64,000 nt of DNA, from contig SKCR01026808.1 of the NCBI GenBank assembly GCA_019454045.1, positions 1-64,000 on the forward strand. The letters are read 5' to 3'. Positions 34,742-45,643 of the stretch are shown here, one piece after another (position 1 is the stretch's first letter; each line of letters starts with the position of its first letter). The notes under the pieces were generated by a model. That model ran no database searches. It saw only the letters and a program-made list of their open reading frames with translations, and had not been told where the DNA came from. The position numbers and the translations under genes are program-made. The DNA is from Zanthoxylum bungeanum (Eukaryota > Streptophyta > Magnoliopsida > Sapindales > Rutaceae).

Positions 34742-36946
34742 ATGGTATCATTGAGCTTAAAAAGCATGCAAAATATTAGGATGTTATTTGGGGAAAATTG
34801 TTTGAAGCATGATTTGATGATGAGTTTGCTTGATTAAATATGCTTAGATGTATGTTAATAGATTATACATCATCAATTTCATGGAAAATAAATTGGATTA
34901 ATTTTTCCAACCAAATGAGGCTTGGCCGAATACATGCAAGCATGTGGACTAGATGATTTTTTAATTTTAAGACATTGGATGACTTGAATAATATGGAGAT
35001 GATCATTTGTAACTTGATTGGATTGAAAACGAAATCGGAACCATATTAATCACCTTGGCCGAATGCTTGATGAAGATTAGGGACTTGATTTTTTGATTAA
35101 ATAATGTTGGACATGTATTTAAGATAAAAATATGATTAATAGATTAATTTGATATTTTGGGAATATTGATTTAAAGGATTAATCATGAAAATACACTTTA
35201 ATTAAATAAGTTATAAAATTGGAATTTTAAAATTAGTTAATTGGGCTTAAATTGGAATTGGGCCTAAAACTATTATATTTGGTCATAAATGGGCTTGGTT
35301 GGGCCAAGTAGATTTGGACCATTTGGATTGGATCCAAAATGGGCCTAAATCACACCATTTAAGTCCAAATGTAATAAATGGGCTTTTATGTTTAATTGGG
35401 CCTTATGGGCTTGATATTGATTTTATGGCAAATGAGGGTGATTCCTTATTGGGCTTGGAAATTGGGTTTGACCCACATTGACCAAGGCCCAAGCCTAATG
35501 AAATCAATAGAAAGCCCATCGGACTTTAATTAAACGGACATTAGATGTTAGTTGGGCTTTGAGACCCAAAAGAACTAGATTTGGAATCTAAGTTATAAAA
35601 GCACAATAAAAGTGTAAATATTTAATTTAGAATTAAATAATAGGATTAGTATTGAATACGACTTAAATTGGATTTAACGAGTAGTTCGATATAATTCGTG
35701 AATTCATACCATATGTATTTATTCTCAAAACGAGTTGGACTCGCGCAAATGCAAACAATTGTTTGAACATTGTATTGTCACCTAATTAAAGACTAATTAA
35801 TTGGATTTGATTGGTTGTATAACATGCCTTGAATGAATGAATGAATGTGGATGTGTTGTATGAATAGTGTATATCGGATGGATATTAGAAGGGAAGGGTA
35901 ATTTTAGAAATTATTGTAAATTTGGAATTTATAAATTGGACCTGCGTGTCCAGCCTTATCTCTTTATCTCTTTGTATTCTCTTCTCACCTAATTCCCCTC
36001 AATGTAAATGAGGTTTCTCTTATTGTATTATGTAATTGGGTAGAAGTAGAATAGTGCTAGCGGGGAGAGGAAAGGGAGTGATTTGTTCTAGGAACAAGTT
36101 GTTTATATATCCATCCGCATATCACTATTACTTTACTTTACGCGCTTTATGATGTTTTAGAAGCATGCTTAAGGGTGTATGATGATGAGACCTAACAAAG
36201 ATAAATTAATTGGTTGCCAATTACGCGAAAAATCCCTCAAACAATATTAAGCGATTTTCCTTCCGTTGAATGATTCTTTCTCAAGATCCGAAATTGGCAT
36301 TGGTTTGTTGGCCAAAGTCAAGACCTTTGTCAATTGAGGATGTGTTTGAATCATGAGAGTTTTGTTCCACATCGGTGTCCTGTCCAAGTTGTGATTTGTT
36401 GGCCAAAGTCAAGATCACTTCTTGTCCATCGACATTGATTACGAAACTTTCCTTGTCAATGGGTCCCGCTTAACTGGAATCATTAGGTTGTTGTGCCAAA
36501 GCCAAGGCTTAGTTGATTCAGAGGAAATGGTTAGGAAAATGTATTGGATACATTGACATATGTATTAGATATATATGTTTCGGACTTGGATGTCCACCTA
36601 CCGGATCTAGGAATTGGATGGGATCCAATTGATCTTCGAGATCTACCTAGTTAAATATCATACAACTTGTTGGCCAAAGTCAAGGTTGTGTGTTATTTAA
36701 CGGGATCCTAGCCCACTAGGAAATTGGATTTCCCGAGTACTCAACAGAGGGTTAGAGACTTGTAGAAAATAGTGGGAGGCTAGTATTGAGTTTGCAATTT
36801 CATTCAGATACTTAGCTTTACGCGCTTACAAAATTTATTTCGTCAATTTTTAACATTAGTTGGACTAATAAAATGTTATTTTTCTTGTAACAGTTTGACT
36901 GTACCCATTTTATCGTTAACTAGATAGTTGGACTATCGTAGTTAAG
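34742..36946 (+). other. Leader of copia C between primer site and gag
   Basis: 2.2 kb without a sense gene. Starts with the primer site TGGTATCATTGAGC, a methionine-tRNA type site with two extra bases. Contains three copies of TTGTTGGCCAAAGTCAAG (about 36306, 36396, 36669) conserved in copia a and b, and the antisense reading frame on the minus strand at 36270-36520 (interrupted here by 1-base indels). The long leader probably holds packaging and translation-control sequences (inference). Confidence 0.7.
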
Positions 36947-39900
36947 ATGGCAAGCAAGGTAAATGTCCGAGACATCATCATGGGTGACAATGTCTTTAAG
37001 GGGACAAACTTCGCTGATTGGGAAATGAACCTAAGGATAGTCCTTGGGGCGGAGAGGATACTGTATACGATACAAAGACCTCTCGGGCCTAAGCCCACTG
37101 AGCCACTTGAGCTGGAGTTATGGAAAACTCACAGTGATGATTGTGACACGGCTCAGTCGATCATGCTTGCTTCAATGACTCAACACTTTCGTCGCCAAAA
37201 TAGGGACTTGGATCCTTATAATATGATGGCAAGATTGCAAGATCTTCACCGCACTAATAAGCGGATGGCGAGGTACGAGTTAGTGAAGAAAATCTTTCGC
37301 TCCCGTATGACTGATGGTAGTTCTGTTGAGGTCCATGGGACTCAAATGATAGCCGATATTGATGAACTGGCTAATATGGGTATAGTCTTGGAGTCTGAGC
37401 TGGCTATAGATGTACTTCTACAGTCACTACCCGATACTTGGAAACAGATTGTCATCAACTACAAACTGATGAATTCGGATGACACTCTTGGAGAGTTATT
37501 GTCGATTCTCAAGGAGTCAGAGAAAGAACTTCTGAAAGGCAACAAGCGCGAGGCGCACTTTGCAACAACATCTCAAACGCCGAAAGCTGGGCTCAAGGCA
37601 ACTGGGGGTGTTAAGAAGAAAAAGCATAAGAACAAAGGCAAGGCCAAGTCAACAAAGGCTTCTGGGAAGCCAAGGGACAAGTCTCAAGATGTTTGCCTGA
37701 AATGCGGCAAGAGAGGTCACTGGAAGCGTGACTGCCGCATGAACAAGGGACATAAGGAGGACATACAGGCGGGCAAGGCTCCGGCCTCAGGTATGTTTGT
37801 TATTGAGATAAATATGACTACTTCCAGTCTTAATAAAAATTGGATTTTTGATTCTGGCTGTGGTTCTCATATTTGTACTGATGTGCAGGATCTGCATGAT
37901 AGCAGGAGACTGGCTTCGGGGGAGGTAGATCTACGAGTTGGAAATGGAACTTCTGTTGCTGTTTTGGCCGTAGGCACTTTTGTTTTGGAACTGCCCTCGG
38001 GGCATGTACTTAAACTAAATGACTGTTATTTTGTTCCTAGTTTAACTAGGAATATTATTTCTGTATCTTTGTTAACCCAGTATGGGTACACTTTTGTATT
38101 TAAAAACACCAGGTGTTATTTATATAAAAATGATGCAGAAATTTGCAGTGCTGATGCAAATAATGGTCTTTATATTTTGAATATAAATGAATCTCCAAAA
38201 TGTAAAATAACAAACAAAAGGCTCAAAATGAGTAATCCAAAGGAAGAAACTTATTTGTGGCATTGTCGTCTGGGACACATCAACAAGACTCGCATATCCA
38301 CACTTTCGAAGAGTGGGTACTTGGACGGATTTGATCCAAATTCATATGACGTCTGCGAATCTTGTTTATTAGGCAAAATGCCTAAATCACCTTTTAGTGG
38401 TAAAGGTGAACGCGCCACTGAACTGTTAGCCCTCGTTCATAGTGACGTTTGTGGGCCCATGTCTAGCCAGGCTAGAGGTGGATATCGATACTTCGTAACC
38501 TTTACGGATGATGCATCACGTTATGGTTATGTGTATCTAATGATGCACAAGTCGGAAACTTTTGAGAAATTCAAAGAGTTTCGACACGAAGTTGAAAAAC
38601 AAACAGGCAAGAGTATTAAAACATTACGGTCGGACCGTGGTGGCGAATACTTAAGTAATGAGTTTCAAGATTACTTGAAAGAATATGGTATTCTTTCACA
38701 ATGGACTCCTCCTGGAACACCACAATTAAATGGTGTGTCTGAACGGAGAAACCGTACCTTGCTTGACATGGTAAGGTCGATGATGAGTCGCACTGAGCTG
38801 CCTATATCCTTCTGGGGACATGCATTAGAAAGTGCAATTCTTATTTTGAATAGGGTTCCGTCAAAGTCTGTTGAACAGACTCCGTATGAGATATGGACAG
38901 GAAAGAAACCAGGTTTCTCATTCCTGAAGATTTGGGGTTGCTGGGCATACGTCAAACGTTTGGAAGGTACCAAACTTGAACCCAAATCAGATAAATGCCT
39001 ATTTGTTGGATATCCTAAGGAAACCAAAGGATATTACTTCTATAACCAAAAGAGAACAAAGTATTTGTTGCTCTACATGCGGTTTTCCTTGAGAAGGAAT
39101 TCCTAAATGCAGTGTTTAGTGGGAGGAAAGTAGAACTCGATGAAAGTCGTAGTGATACTGTTCCTGGCAATGAATCGAGAACGGAACATGAACAGTCCAT
39201 CCAGGATGAGACTGAACCACAATCTTCAATTACACAAGGACTACGTAGGTCGGAGAGAGTCAGGGTAATACCTGAGAGGTATGGATTCCTGATCTCACCT
39301 CATGTAGATATTAATCTTATTGAGGATACTGAACCGGCTACGTATGAGGAAGCGATACAAGGTATCGAATCCACTTTATGGCAAGAGGCCATGAAGGCCG
39401 AAATGGATTCCATGTATACCAACCAAGTTTGGACACTGGTTGATGCACCAGAAGGCGTAAAGCCTATTGGATGCAAATGGGTCTTCAAGAAGAAGACAGA
39501 CATGGATGGCAACGTACAAACGTACAAAGCTAGGCTCGTAGCGAAGGGGTATCGTCAACAACTTGGAGTTGATTATGACGAAACTTTCTCACCCGTTGCC
39601 ATGATTAAATCCATTCGGATAATGCTTGCAATAGCTGCATATTACGATTACGAAATATGGCAGATGGACGTTAAAACCGCTTTCCTTAACGGAAACCTGT
39701 TGGAGGATGTTTATATGCAACAACCTGACGGTTTTATCGCACCAAGACTTGCAAACAAGGTTTGTAAGTTAAATCGGTCCATTTATGGACTGAAGCAAGC
39801 ATCGAGGTCATGGAACCAACGTTTTGATGAGGTCATAAAAGAATATGATTTCATTCAAAACGTAGATGATCCTTGTGTATATAAGAAGGTTAGTGGGAGT

Positions 39901-40908
39901 GCACTGACTTTTATTGTCCTTTATGTCGACGATGTATTGCTTATAGGCAATGACATTCCCATGTTAACGTCGGTGAAAGCTTGGCTTTCATTGAAATTCT
40001 CCATGAAAGATCTGGGAGAAGCAGCTTTTATTCTAGGAATAAAGATCTACCGGGATAGATCTAGAAGGCTACTTGGACTCTCCCAGAGTACATATATTGA
40101 TAAAGTGTTGAAGAGATTCAACATGGATCAGTCCAAGAAGGGACTGTTGCCAACATCACATGGCGTCTTTCTATCTAGGGACATGTGTCCTAAAACACAA
40201 GATGAGAGAGACAACATGAGTCGGACTCCGTTCGCCTCGGCAGTCGGATCGATCATGTATGCCATGATATGTACACGACCTGATGTGTCCTATGCTTTGA
40301 GCATGTGCAGTCGATATCAGGCCGATCCAGGACAGGATCACTGGATGGCGGTTAAGAATATCCTTAGGTATCTTAAAAGAACTAAGGATGTTTTCTTAAT
40401 CTATGGAGATGGAGAACTTGAGGTATCTGGGTATACCGATGCAAGTTTCCAAACCGACAGAGACGACTTCAAGTCGCAAACCGGGTACATATTTTGCTTG
40501 AATAACGGAGCAGTGAGCTGGAAATCTTCCAAGCAAGATACTGTTGCCGATTCAGCAACTGAAGCGGAGTACATTGCAGCAGCTGAAGCAGCAAAAGAGG
40601 CAGTTTGGATCCGTAAATTCCTAATTGGATTAGGAGTAGTTCCATTAGCAGCTGAGCCCGTTCCATTGTATTGTGACAATAGCGGGGCTATAGCACAGGC
40701 TAAGGAACCAAGGTCTCATCAACGATCCAAACATGTTCTTGGACGATTCCATCTGATTCGAGAGATCATACATCGTGGCGATGTGAAGATCGAGAAGATC
40801 GCATCAGAGGATAATATTGCAGATCCGCTGACGAAGGCTATTCCTCGGGAAAAGTTTGAGCGACATGTACATAGTTCAGGTATTAGATGCTTGAGTGACT
40901 GGCTATAG
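36947..40908 (+). pseudogene. Copia C gag-pol polyprotein with a single 1-bp frameshift
   Basis: One reading frame of about 1320 codons, broken once. Gag (about residues 1-245) ends with a CCHC knuckle CLKCGKRGHWKRDC near residue 250. Protease has WIFDSGCGSHIC near 302. Integrase has its zinc finger HCRLGH...CESCLLGK from about 439 and core motifs HSDVCGP, FTDDASRYGY, RSDRGGEYLSNEF and SERRNRTLLD. After about 39053 the frame shifts: AAAAGAGAAC appears to lack one G. The second part (39112-40908) has RT with KTAFLNGNLLEDVYM, YGLKQASRSWNQRF and LYVDDVLLIGNDIP (YVDD at 39922-39933), then RNase H with DASFQTDRDD, TEAEYIAAAEAAKEA and YCDNSGAIAQAKEPRSHQ, ending 15 bases before the LTR. Everything else is intact, so the break may be recent or a sequencing error. 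Confidence 0.93.
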
Positions 40909-40922
40909 GCCAAGTGGGAGAT

Positions 40923-42882
40923 TGTTAGACAGTAATGACCCATAGCGTCACTATTTTGTAAATGATATTGTATTATTGTACAAAATTAACTATGTAGTAA
41001 TGAAATTGCCTTTTACCGTTTTGTAATTTAATTACTTTGATATATAAATGGTAAAAGTCCCTATGATTAGTTCCGGATTGTGATGATATGAGACAGTATC
41101 AATCCATAAAGGTTTAATCATTAAATATCCCTAGTCGTAGTATTATCGAGATTGGACATCGATAATGCGGAATAGACTAGTACTGCACTTGTGCATATTG
41201 TGAGGGCACAACGCATAGTTCTCATATATTTAAGTATTGGATACTTATGCAAGTGCGGTAGGAGGTTGTGTTTTACCGATGGTACGGAAAACAGCTTCGC
41301 TCTGGATAGACCCCGCGGAGTCCCATTGGTAGTATGTCTGCGTGTCTATGGGAGTCCGCTTCAGGGTAGGTGCATATGATCTTAACCTGAGATTTGCATC
41401 GCTAGTACTTACGACAATCGGTAAAATTTAGGTTTGGTGGTCCAGGGCTTTAACGGGTTCTGTGTATACCTCTTCTGGGTTTATCGAGAATCGTAGTGTA
41501 CTGGGTGTGATGTCAAGATGGAAGTATCACTTCAGACATATGGAGATGATGATCGCGAGGGATACAGAACTAGTACTCTATAATGGTTGCAACCATCGGG
41601 ATAATATGACTAGGTCAGGATTATCCGATTCAAAGAGACTGGTTGCTTGATGTCCGATTGTGTATCGTACGGGGCAGACACATATCCAGCCCCAGGCCTT
41701 ACATGTGATCATCCGATACTGGTTCGATATACACTATACTACGGTATACTACGCCTGTTATAGATCTAATATTCCAGTAAGAATATTTCTAGAGAATTGG
41801 GTAGGCATGGCGTTTTGCTAGAAGCTAACCTTGTCTTGTAAATCGGTAAAAACGTAGTACTTGGTACGTACGTGTTCGAATAGTTCGACAACCGGATTTA
41901 CTGCCAACATATCTAGAGGTCTCTTGGGTCGCTTCCCGAAGATTCACCATGACGTATGATTCAAACTCGATTAATCTTGGATTAATTACGGAGAGACTTT
42001 ATCTTGGATAAAGTACTATATAAAGAGAGAGAACGATTAATTTAGAATTAATCGTAAAATTATTATATTCGATATAATAATCGGAATTCGATTTCGACGC
42101 GAAATTAAAATTAGATTTTAATTCGGGCAAACGAGTTAATTTAGAATTAATTCGTTAGCGACGTAAATAATAATTTCGCTAGGCGCAATTATTTATTTAA
42201 ATTCGAAATAATTAACGTCGCGACGTAAGTTCGATATTTCGGAAATATCGGATCCGAACGCGTGAGTGCACGTGGGCCCACTTTCATTTGGAAACGTGTG
42301 GGGCCCACATGACACATGGCATTATTTACATTATTTAATTGATTGATGTAATGCATGAAGATAGTGTACAAAGCACTCAAGGGTATTGCATGGAAATTGA
42401 GTGTTAGACACTCTAAGCCTTTGCATGGTTTGTGTCATAAATATATTATTATTTAATAATTATTATGACATAAATATAAATTGATTTTTGAGACAAAAAA
42501 TCATATCTTCTTCCTCTCTCAAATTACCGAAACAGTAAGCCCTAAAAGCTCTCTCCAATTCTTCATTTGTTTTGTGGCAAGACAAGAAGAAAGTGTACTT
42601 GTTTGGAACTCTAATACACAACTTTGGCTAGCAACATCAAGGGATCATACAAGGTGTTATGGGAAACTCATCTTAGAGCTTGGAAGGATCAAATATAGCT
42701 TGGAGCTTCTCTTTTCTGCTTGGCCGAATCCTCACTGCACAAAGGAGCAAGTTTTGTTTCATCAAACGCATCCACATTCCGTTTTTGTGAGTATTGATTC
42801 CGCCATACTTCAATATAGTTCATTCTTTTATATATATTTTGCTTGTGCTTTTGATCTTGGGACATGGATTAGATTTCCAACA
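40923..42882 (+). mobile_element. 3' LTR of copia C
   Basis: 1960 bp, nearly identical to 32784-34741 and followed directly by the TSD attcg. Differences seen by eye are mostly single-base indels (e.g. near 41119, 41214, 41659, 41852, 41950). Confidence 0.93.
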
Positions 42883-42887
42883 ATTCG

Positions 42888-43499
42888 ATGGATCATGCTT
42901 CTCTCTGTTGGCCCTAGGAATTGTTGTTAGCCATTTCTTCAATTAAGTCCCAAGCTTGATCTTCTCCTTTTGCCATTAAAGCCCCCAGCAGCAGCATCAA
43001 CTGTAGTTTTCATCAATCCAGAAAGTCCTTGGTATTCTGGTTTGACTTGAAGCCACTTTGCAATTTCATGGAGATGACATTTTCGGAGCAATTCTTTGTA
43101 TCTTTCCCATGCTTCACAGAGGGATTCTGAGTCATATTGCACAAAGGATGTGATGTCATTTCTCAACTTTGTTTGTTCTGGCTTGGGGAAAATATTTTTC
43201 AAGGAATTTGGTGGCAAGATTATTCCAAGTGGTTATGGAACCTGCTGGTAGTGAATGGAGCCAAGCCTTAGCTCTGTCTTTCAAGGAATATGGGAACACA
43301 CGTATACACATTGCTTCTTCTCTCGCTCGGTTATAATTAAATATGTCACAAACTTCCAGGAAATTGCTGATGTGGGCTTAGGATCTTCAATTGCACTTCC
43401 CTCAAACTGAACTGATTGCTGTATCATTTGAATGCATGTTTTTGATGTCACAAGCATTTGCAGGTAAGAGAGGAAGTACAATACATGATATGAAGCCGT
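42888..43499 (-). pseudogene. Athila-type gag, central part
   Basis: Gag of the minus-strand Athila element between the copia C and CACTA insertions. Recognisable text includes SLKNIFPKPEQTKLRNDITS, YDSESLCEAWERYKELLRKC and HEIAKWLQVKPEYQGLSGLM, matching the plus-strand copy at 50860-51110, and CIQMIQQSVQFEG near 43430. Frameshifts split it (about 43217, 43281). Confidence 0.85.
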
Positions 43500-43828
43500 C
43501 AACACTACAAGAAAAAAGGCTTTTACTGATACTAAATTAGTGTCAGTAAAGGGTTTTACTGACACTATATAAATGTGTCAGTGTTGCCGCAGCCAGAAAT
43601 CACTGACACTAGTTTCTAGTGTCAGTGATTCTTAGTGTCAGTAAACGTTAATACTGTAGTATCAGAAAATTATTGACACTATGGTATCAGTAATCTCTCA
43701 CACTATTTTAGTGTCAGTAAATTATTGACACTATATCATCAGTATTTAGTGATACTATAGTGTCAGTAAATTATTGACACTATTTTTAACATTTTCCTCT
43801 TAAGGGATGGAAAATGTTAAAAACTTAC

Positions 43829-44186
43829 GTTGAATTGGGGTAATATTCTGCTCCGTTGTTATATTTGAAGGCGGATCCTGCATTTGTATGCAAAAGAATA
43901 TAAGAGAAAGATAGAACTCATCCAAAAATGATCATTCGAGTAATTGAGTTGAATAGAAAAATATTTGAAAATCAAGAGAAACAATGTGCTTACAGGAACA
44001 CGACGAAAGGCTTCATCTATCTCGTCTTTCCTAAGGCCCATATTCTCAAGAAACATTCGCTTCGCCTATGGATGACTGGAGAGTTTCTAACTGTTGCATT
44101 CGACAGAAACTTAGTAGCCATTTGCACTAGCTCCTCCCGCAATGGTCCAGAATTTTGGCCATTCTCATCCATTTTCTACCCAAGCT
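43829..44186 (-). pseudogene. PEX14 (fragment): Captured PEX14 fragment: two exons and the intron between them
   Basis: PEX14 is the peroxisomal membrane docking protein for cargo receptors; its N-terminal domain binds PEX5. On the minus strand an exon from 44186 to 43994 contains MDENGQNSGPLREELVQMAT (ATG at 44172), KFLSNATVRNSPVIHRRS and, after a 5-base disturbance, FLENMGLRKDEIDEAFRRVP. This is the PEX14 N-terminal domain signature (REE..V..A.KFL...VR.SPV..RRSFL...GL...EIDEAFRRVPDPP). An intron 43993-43878 (GTAAGC...TGCAG) follows, then a 49-bp exon 43877-43829 reading DPPSNITTEQNITPIQ and a GTAAGT donor. Joined in phase they give VPDPP. Because the intron is kept, capture was from genomic DNA. 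The extra 5 bases destroy the frame; a protein is unlikely. Confidence 0.85.
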
Positions 44187-44419
44187 CTGAGAAAATAATT
44201 TTCAAAACCAAGTTTTGATGCATTCCTCAATAATAGAAGCGAAAATTCAGATTCATGATAATGCATTCCCAACTCTCATACCCCTTTCTACTATAAAATT
44301 ATCCCTTCAATGCTTAAATCTTTCAAACCCTAAAAATAAAAATACAAGAACAAAAAAAAAATAGGAACATAATAAAGAAACTATGAGTATAAACCCTAAA
44401 AATAACAAATTTCAGTTAC

Positions 44420-44668
44420 CTCGGCAATATTGGGAACAACAAGAATCTCAGAGAAAGCAAAGAGCGAGGGCTGCAAAGTGGCTTCGACGATGACGGAGTC
44501 GAGTGCTGCACCTTTCTGATTCGAAGCTTGCTTCACAAACTGATCGATTAAAGAGCAAGTGACATTAAAGAGCAATATCTGGAAGAGGGGTGGCAAGAGA
44601 TAAGAATTACCAAGGCACCTAAGATGAGAGACTGAGATCCAACTTCTGAGAGCAAGCAATCGAGGCAC
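44420..44668 (-). pseudogene. CSN7 (fragment): Captured CSN7 (COP9 signalosome subunit 7) exon fragment
   Basis: CSN7 is a PCI-domain subunit of the COP9 signalosome, which removes NEDD8 from cullins. The minus-strand frame opens at 44668; its homologous part is SLIDQFVKQASNQKGAALDS followed by VIVEATLQPSLFAFSEILVV and PNIAE, matching the CSN7 N terminus (LIDxFVKxAS...EATSxPSLFAFSEILxxPN). It ends at an exon border GAG|GTAACT (44420/44419). Upstream codons (MPRLLALRSW...) do not look like CSN7 and may be 5' UTR or other captured DNA; sequence 44670-44840 is TC-rich on this strand, like a plant 5' UTR. Only the first coding exon is present. Confidence 0.8.
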
Positions 44669-45331
44669 CTGAAGCTGAGATGAGAGACCGAGAGCAGACT
44701 GTGAAGCAACCAGAGAAGACCGATGATGAGTGATGAGTGATGATAGTCATGACTTGTGATCGTGAGAGGCTGAGAGCAGAGAAGAGAGTGATGAAATCAA
44801 TTTCGGAGATTAGGGTTAGGACAGAGCCAAAATTGAAATTTTATGAATATGTGGGAAGGGATTAACAAAATAAGTAAAATAACCTAACACAATAGAACAA
44901 AAGTCACGATTTGGCCCAGTGTAAAGCCTTACAATAAAAAAAAAATTATATCAATGGTTACAATTTCGAGTCCCAGCAGACTTAAGGAAATAATTTTTTT
45001 TTTAAATTTTTTTACTGATACTAAGGTATCATTAATTACTGACACTAAATTTACTGATACTCTAGTGTCAGTAATATATGCGAAAAACGTCACTTCCGCG
45101 AGGTGTTGGTTCGACTCCAGACGACTACGCGTTTTTTTTTTTTTTTATTTCTTACTGATACTATTGTAATAGTAATTACTGACACTAAAATCGCTGATAC
45201 CATAGTGTCAGTAATTATTGATATTTAAGTGAAAAACACGGAAATAGGCCCATTTACACGTCGTTTCTGACACTTTTAGCCTAGTGTCACTAACCTTAGT
45301 GTCAGTAAAGGCCTTTTTTCTTGTAGTGCAA

Positions 45332-45621
45332 CCACCAGAATTGTCCTATCTCAAATGGGAATTGGTAGTGCTACTTCCAAAGGTTCAGGTTCTTGATTGT
45401 TCATGTTGATTAGTACTTCTTGATCTTCTCGTCTTTCCCTTCTCAATTGTCTGATAGTTCTTTCAATTTTTGGGTCAAGCGGACGGATTTCAAAGCTTCT
45501 GCTTCTTCTCATATAGTGTTTGATAACCTGAAACACAAGAAAACAAAAATAATAAGTAAAAACAAATTAGACACAAGTAAGTTATCTAACCTCAAAATTA
45601 ATAGTAAAAGATAAATAAGTC
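45332..45621 (-). pseudogene. Athila-type gag, N-terminal part
   Basis: Start region of gag of the minus-strand Athila element: RSFEIRPLDPKIERTIRQLR then RRERREDQEVLINMNNQEPE and PLEVALPIPI, followed by a stop. The same text opens the plus-strand gag at 50380-50540. The gag continues across the CACTA insertion at 43499. Confidence 0.85.
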
Positions 45622-45622
45622 C

Positions 45623-45637
45623 CTAGCAACGGCGCCA
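45623..45637 (-). other. Primer-binding site, tRNA-Asp type, of the minus-strand Athila element
   Basis: The minus strand reads TGGCGCCGTTGCTAGG just after the LTR end ACCGATCA. TGGCGCCGTTGCC is the tRNA-Asp complement used by Athila-type elements. Confidence 0.85.
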
Positions 45638-45643
45638 AAAAAT

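Larger units (their letters stand above)
32784..42882 (+). mobile_element. Full-length young Ty1-copia retrotransposon (copia C)
   Basis: Complete element of 10,099 bp: LTRs 32784-34741 and 40923-42882 (TGTTAGACAG...TTTCCAACA), primer site 34743-34756, leader, gag-pol 36947-40908, purine tract AAGTGGGAGAT at 40912-40922, and TSD attcg on both sides (32779-32783, 42883-42887). It lies antisense in the Athila gag, which rejoins cleanly when the element is removed. The LTRs differ by only about five substitutions and about a dozen short indels by eye, so insertion is recent. One missing base near 39053 breaks the polyprotein. Confidence 0.95.
43503..45328. mobile_element. Non-autonomous CACTA (En/Spm-type) element carrying host gene fragments
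   Basis: 1826 bp with perfect CACTA-type inverted ends CACTACAAGAAAAAAGGC and a 3-bp TSD caa (43500-43502, 45329-45331). It lies in the Athila gag, which rejoins when it is removed. Both subterminal regions (43520-43800, 45010-45310) are packed with copies of TTACTGACACTA and its complement TAGTGTCAGTAA, the expected transposase-binding type of array. No transposase is present. The middle (about 43829-44840) is host-derived: exons of PEX14 and CSN7 on the minus strand, so this is a gene-capturing CACTA. Confidence 0.95.

Noticed and set aside
38671..39027. 118-codon minus-strand frame
   Set aside because: Antisense shadow of the copia C integrase.
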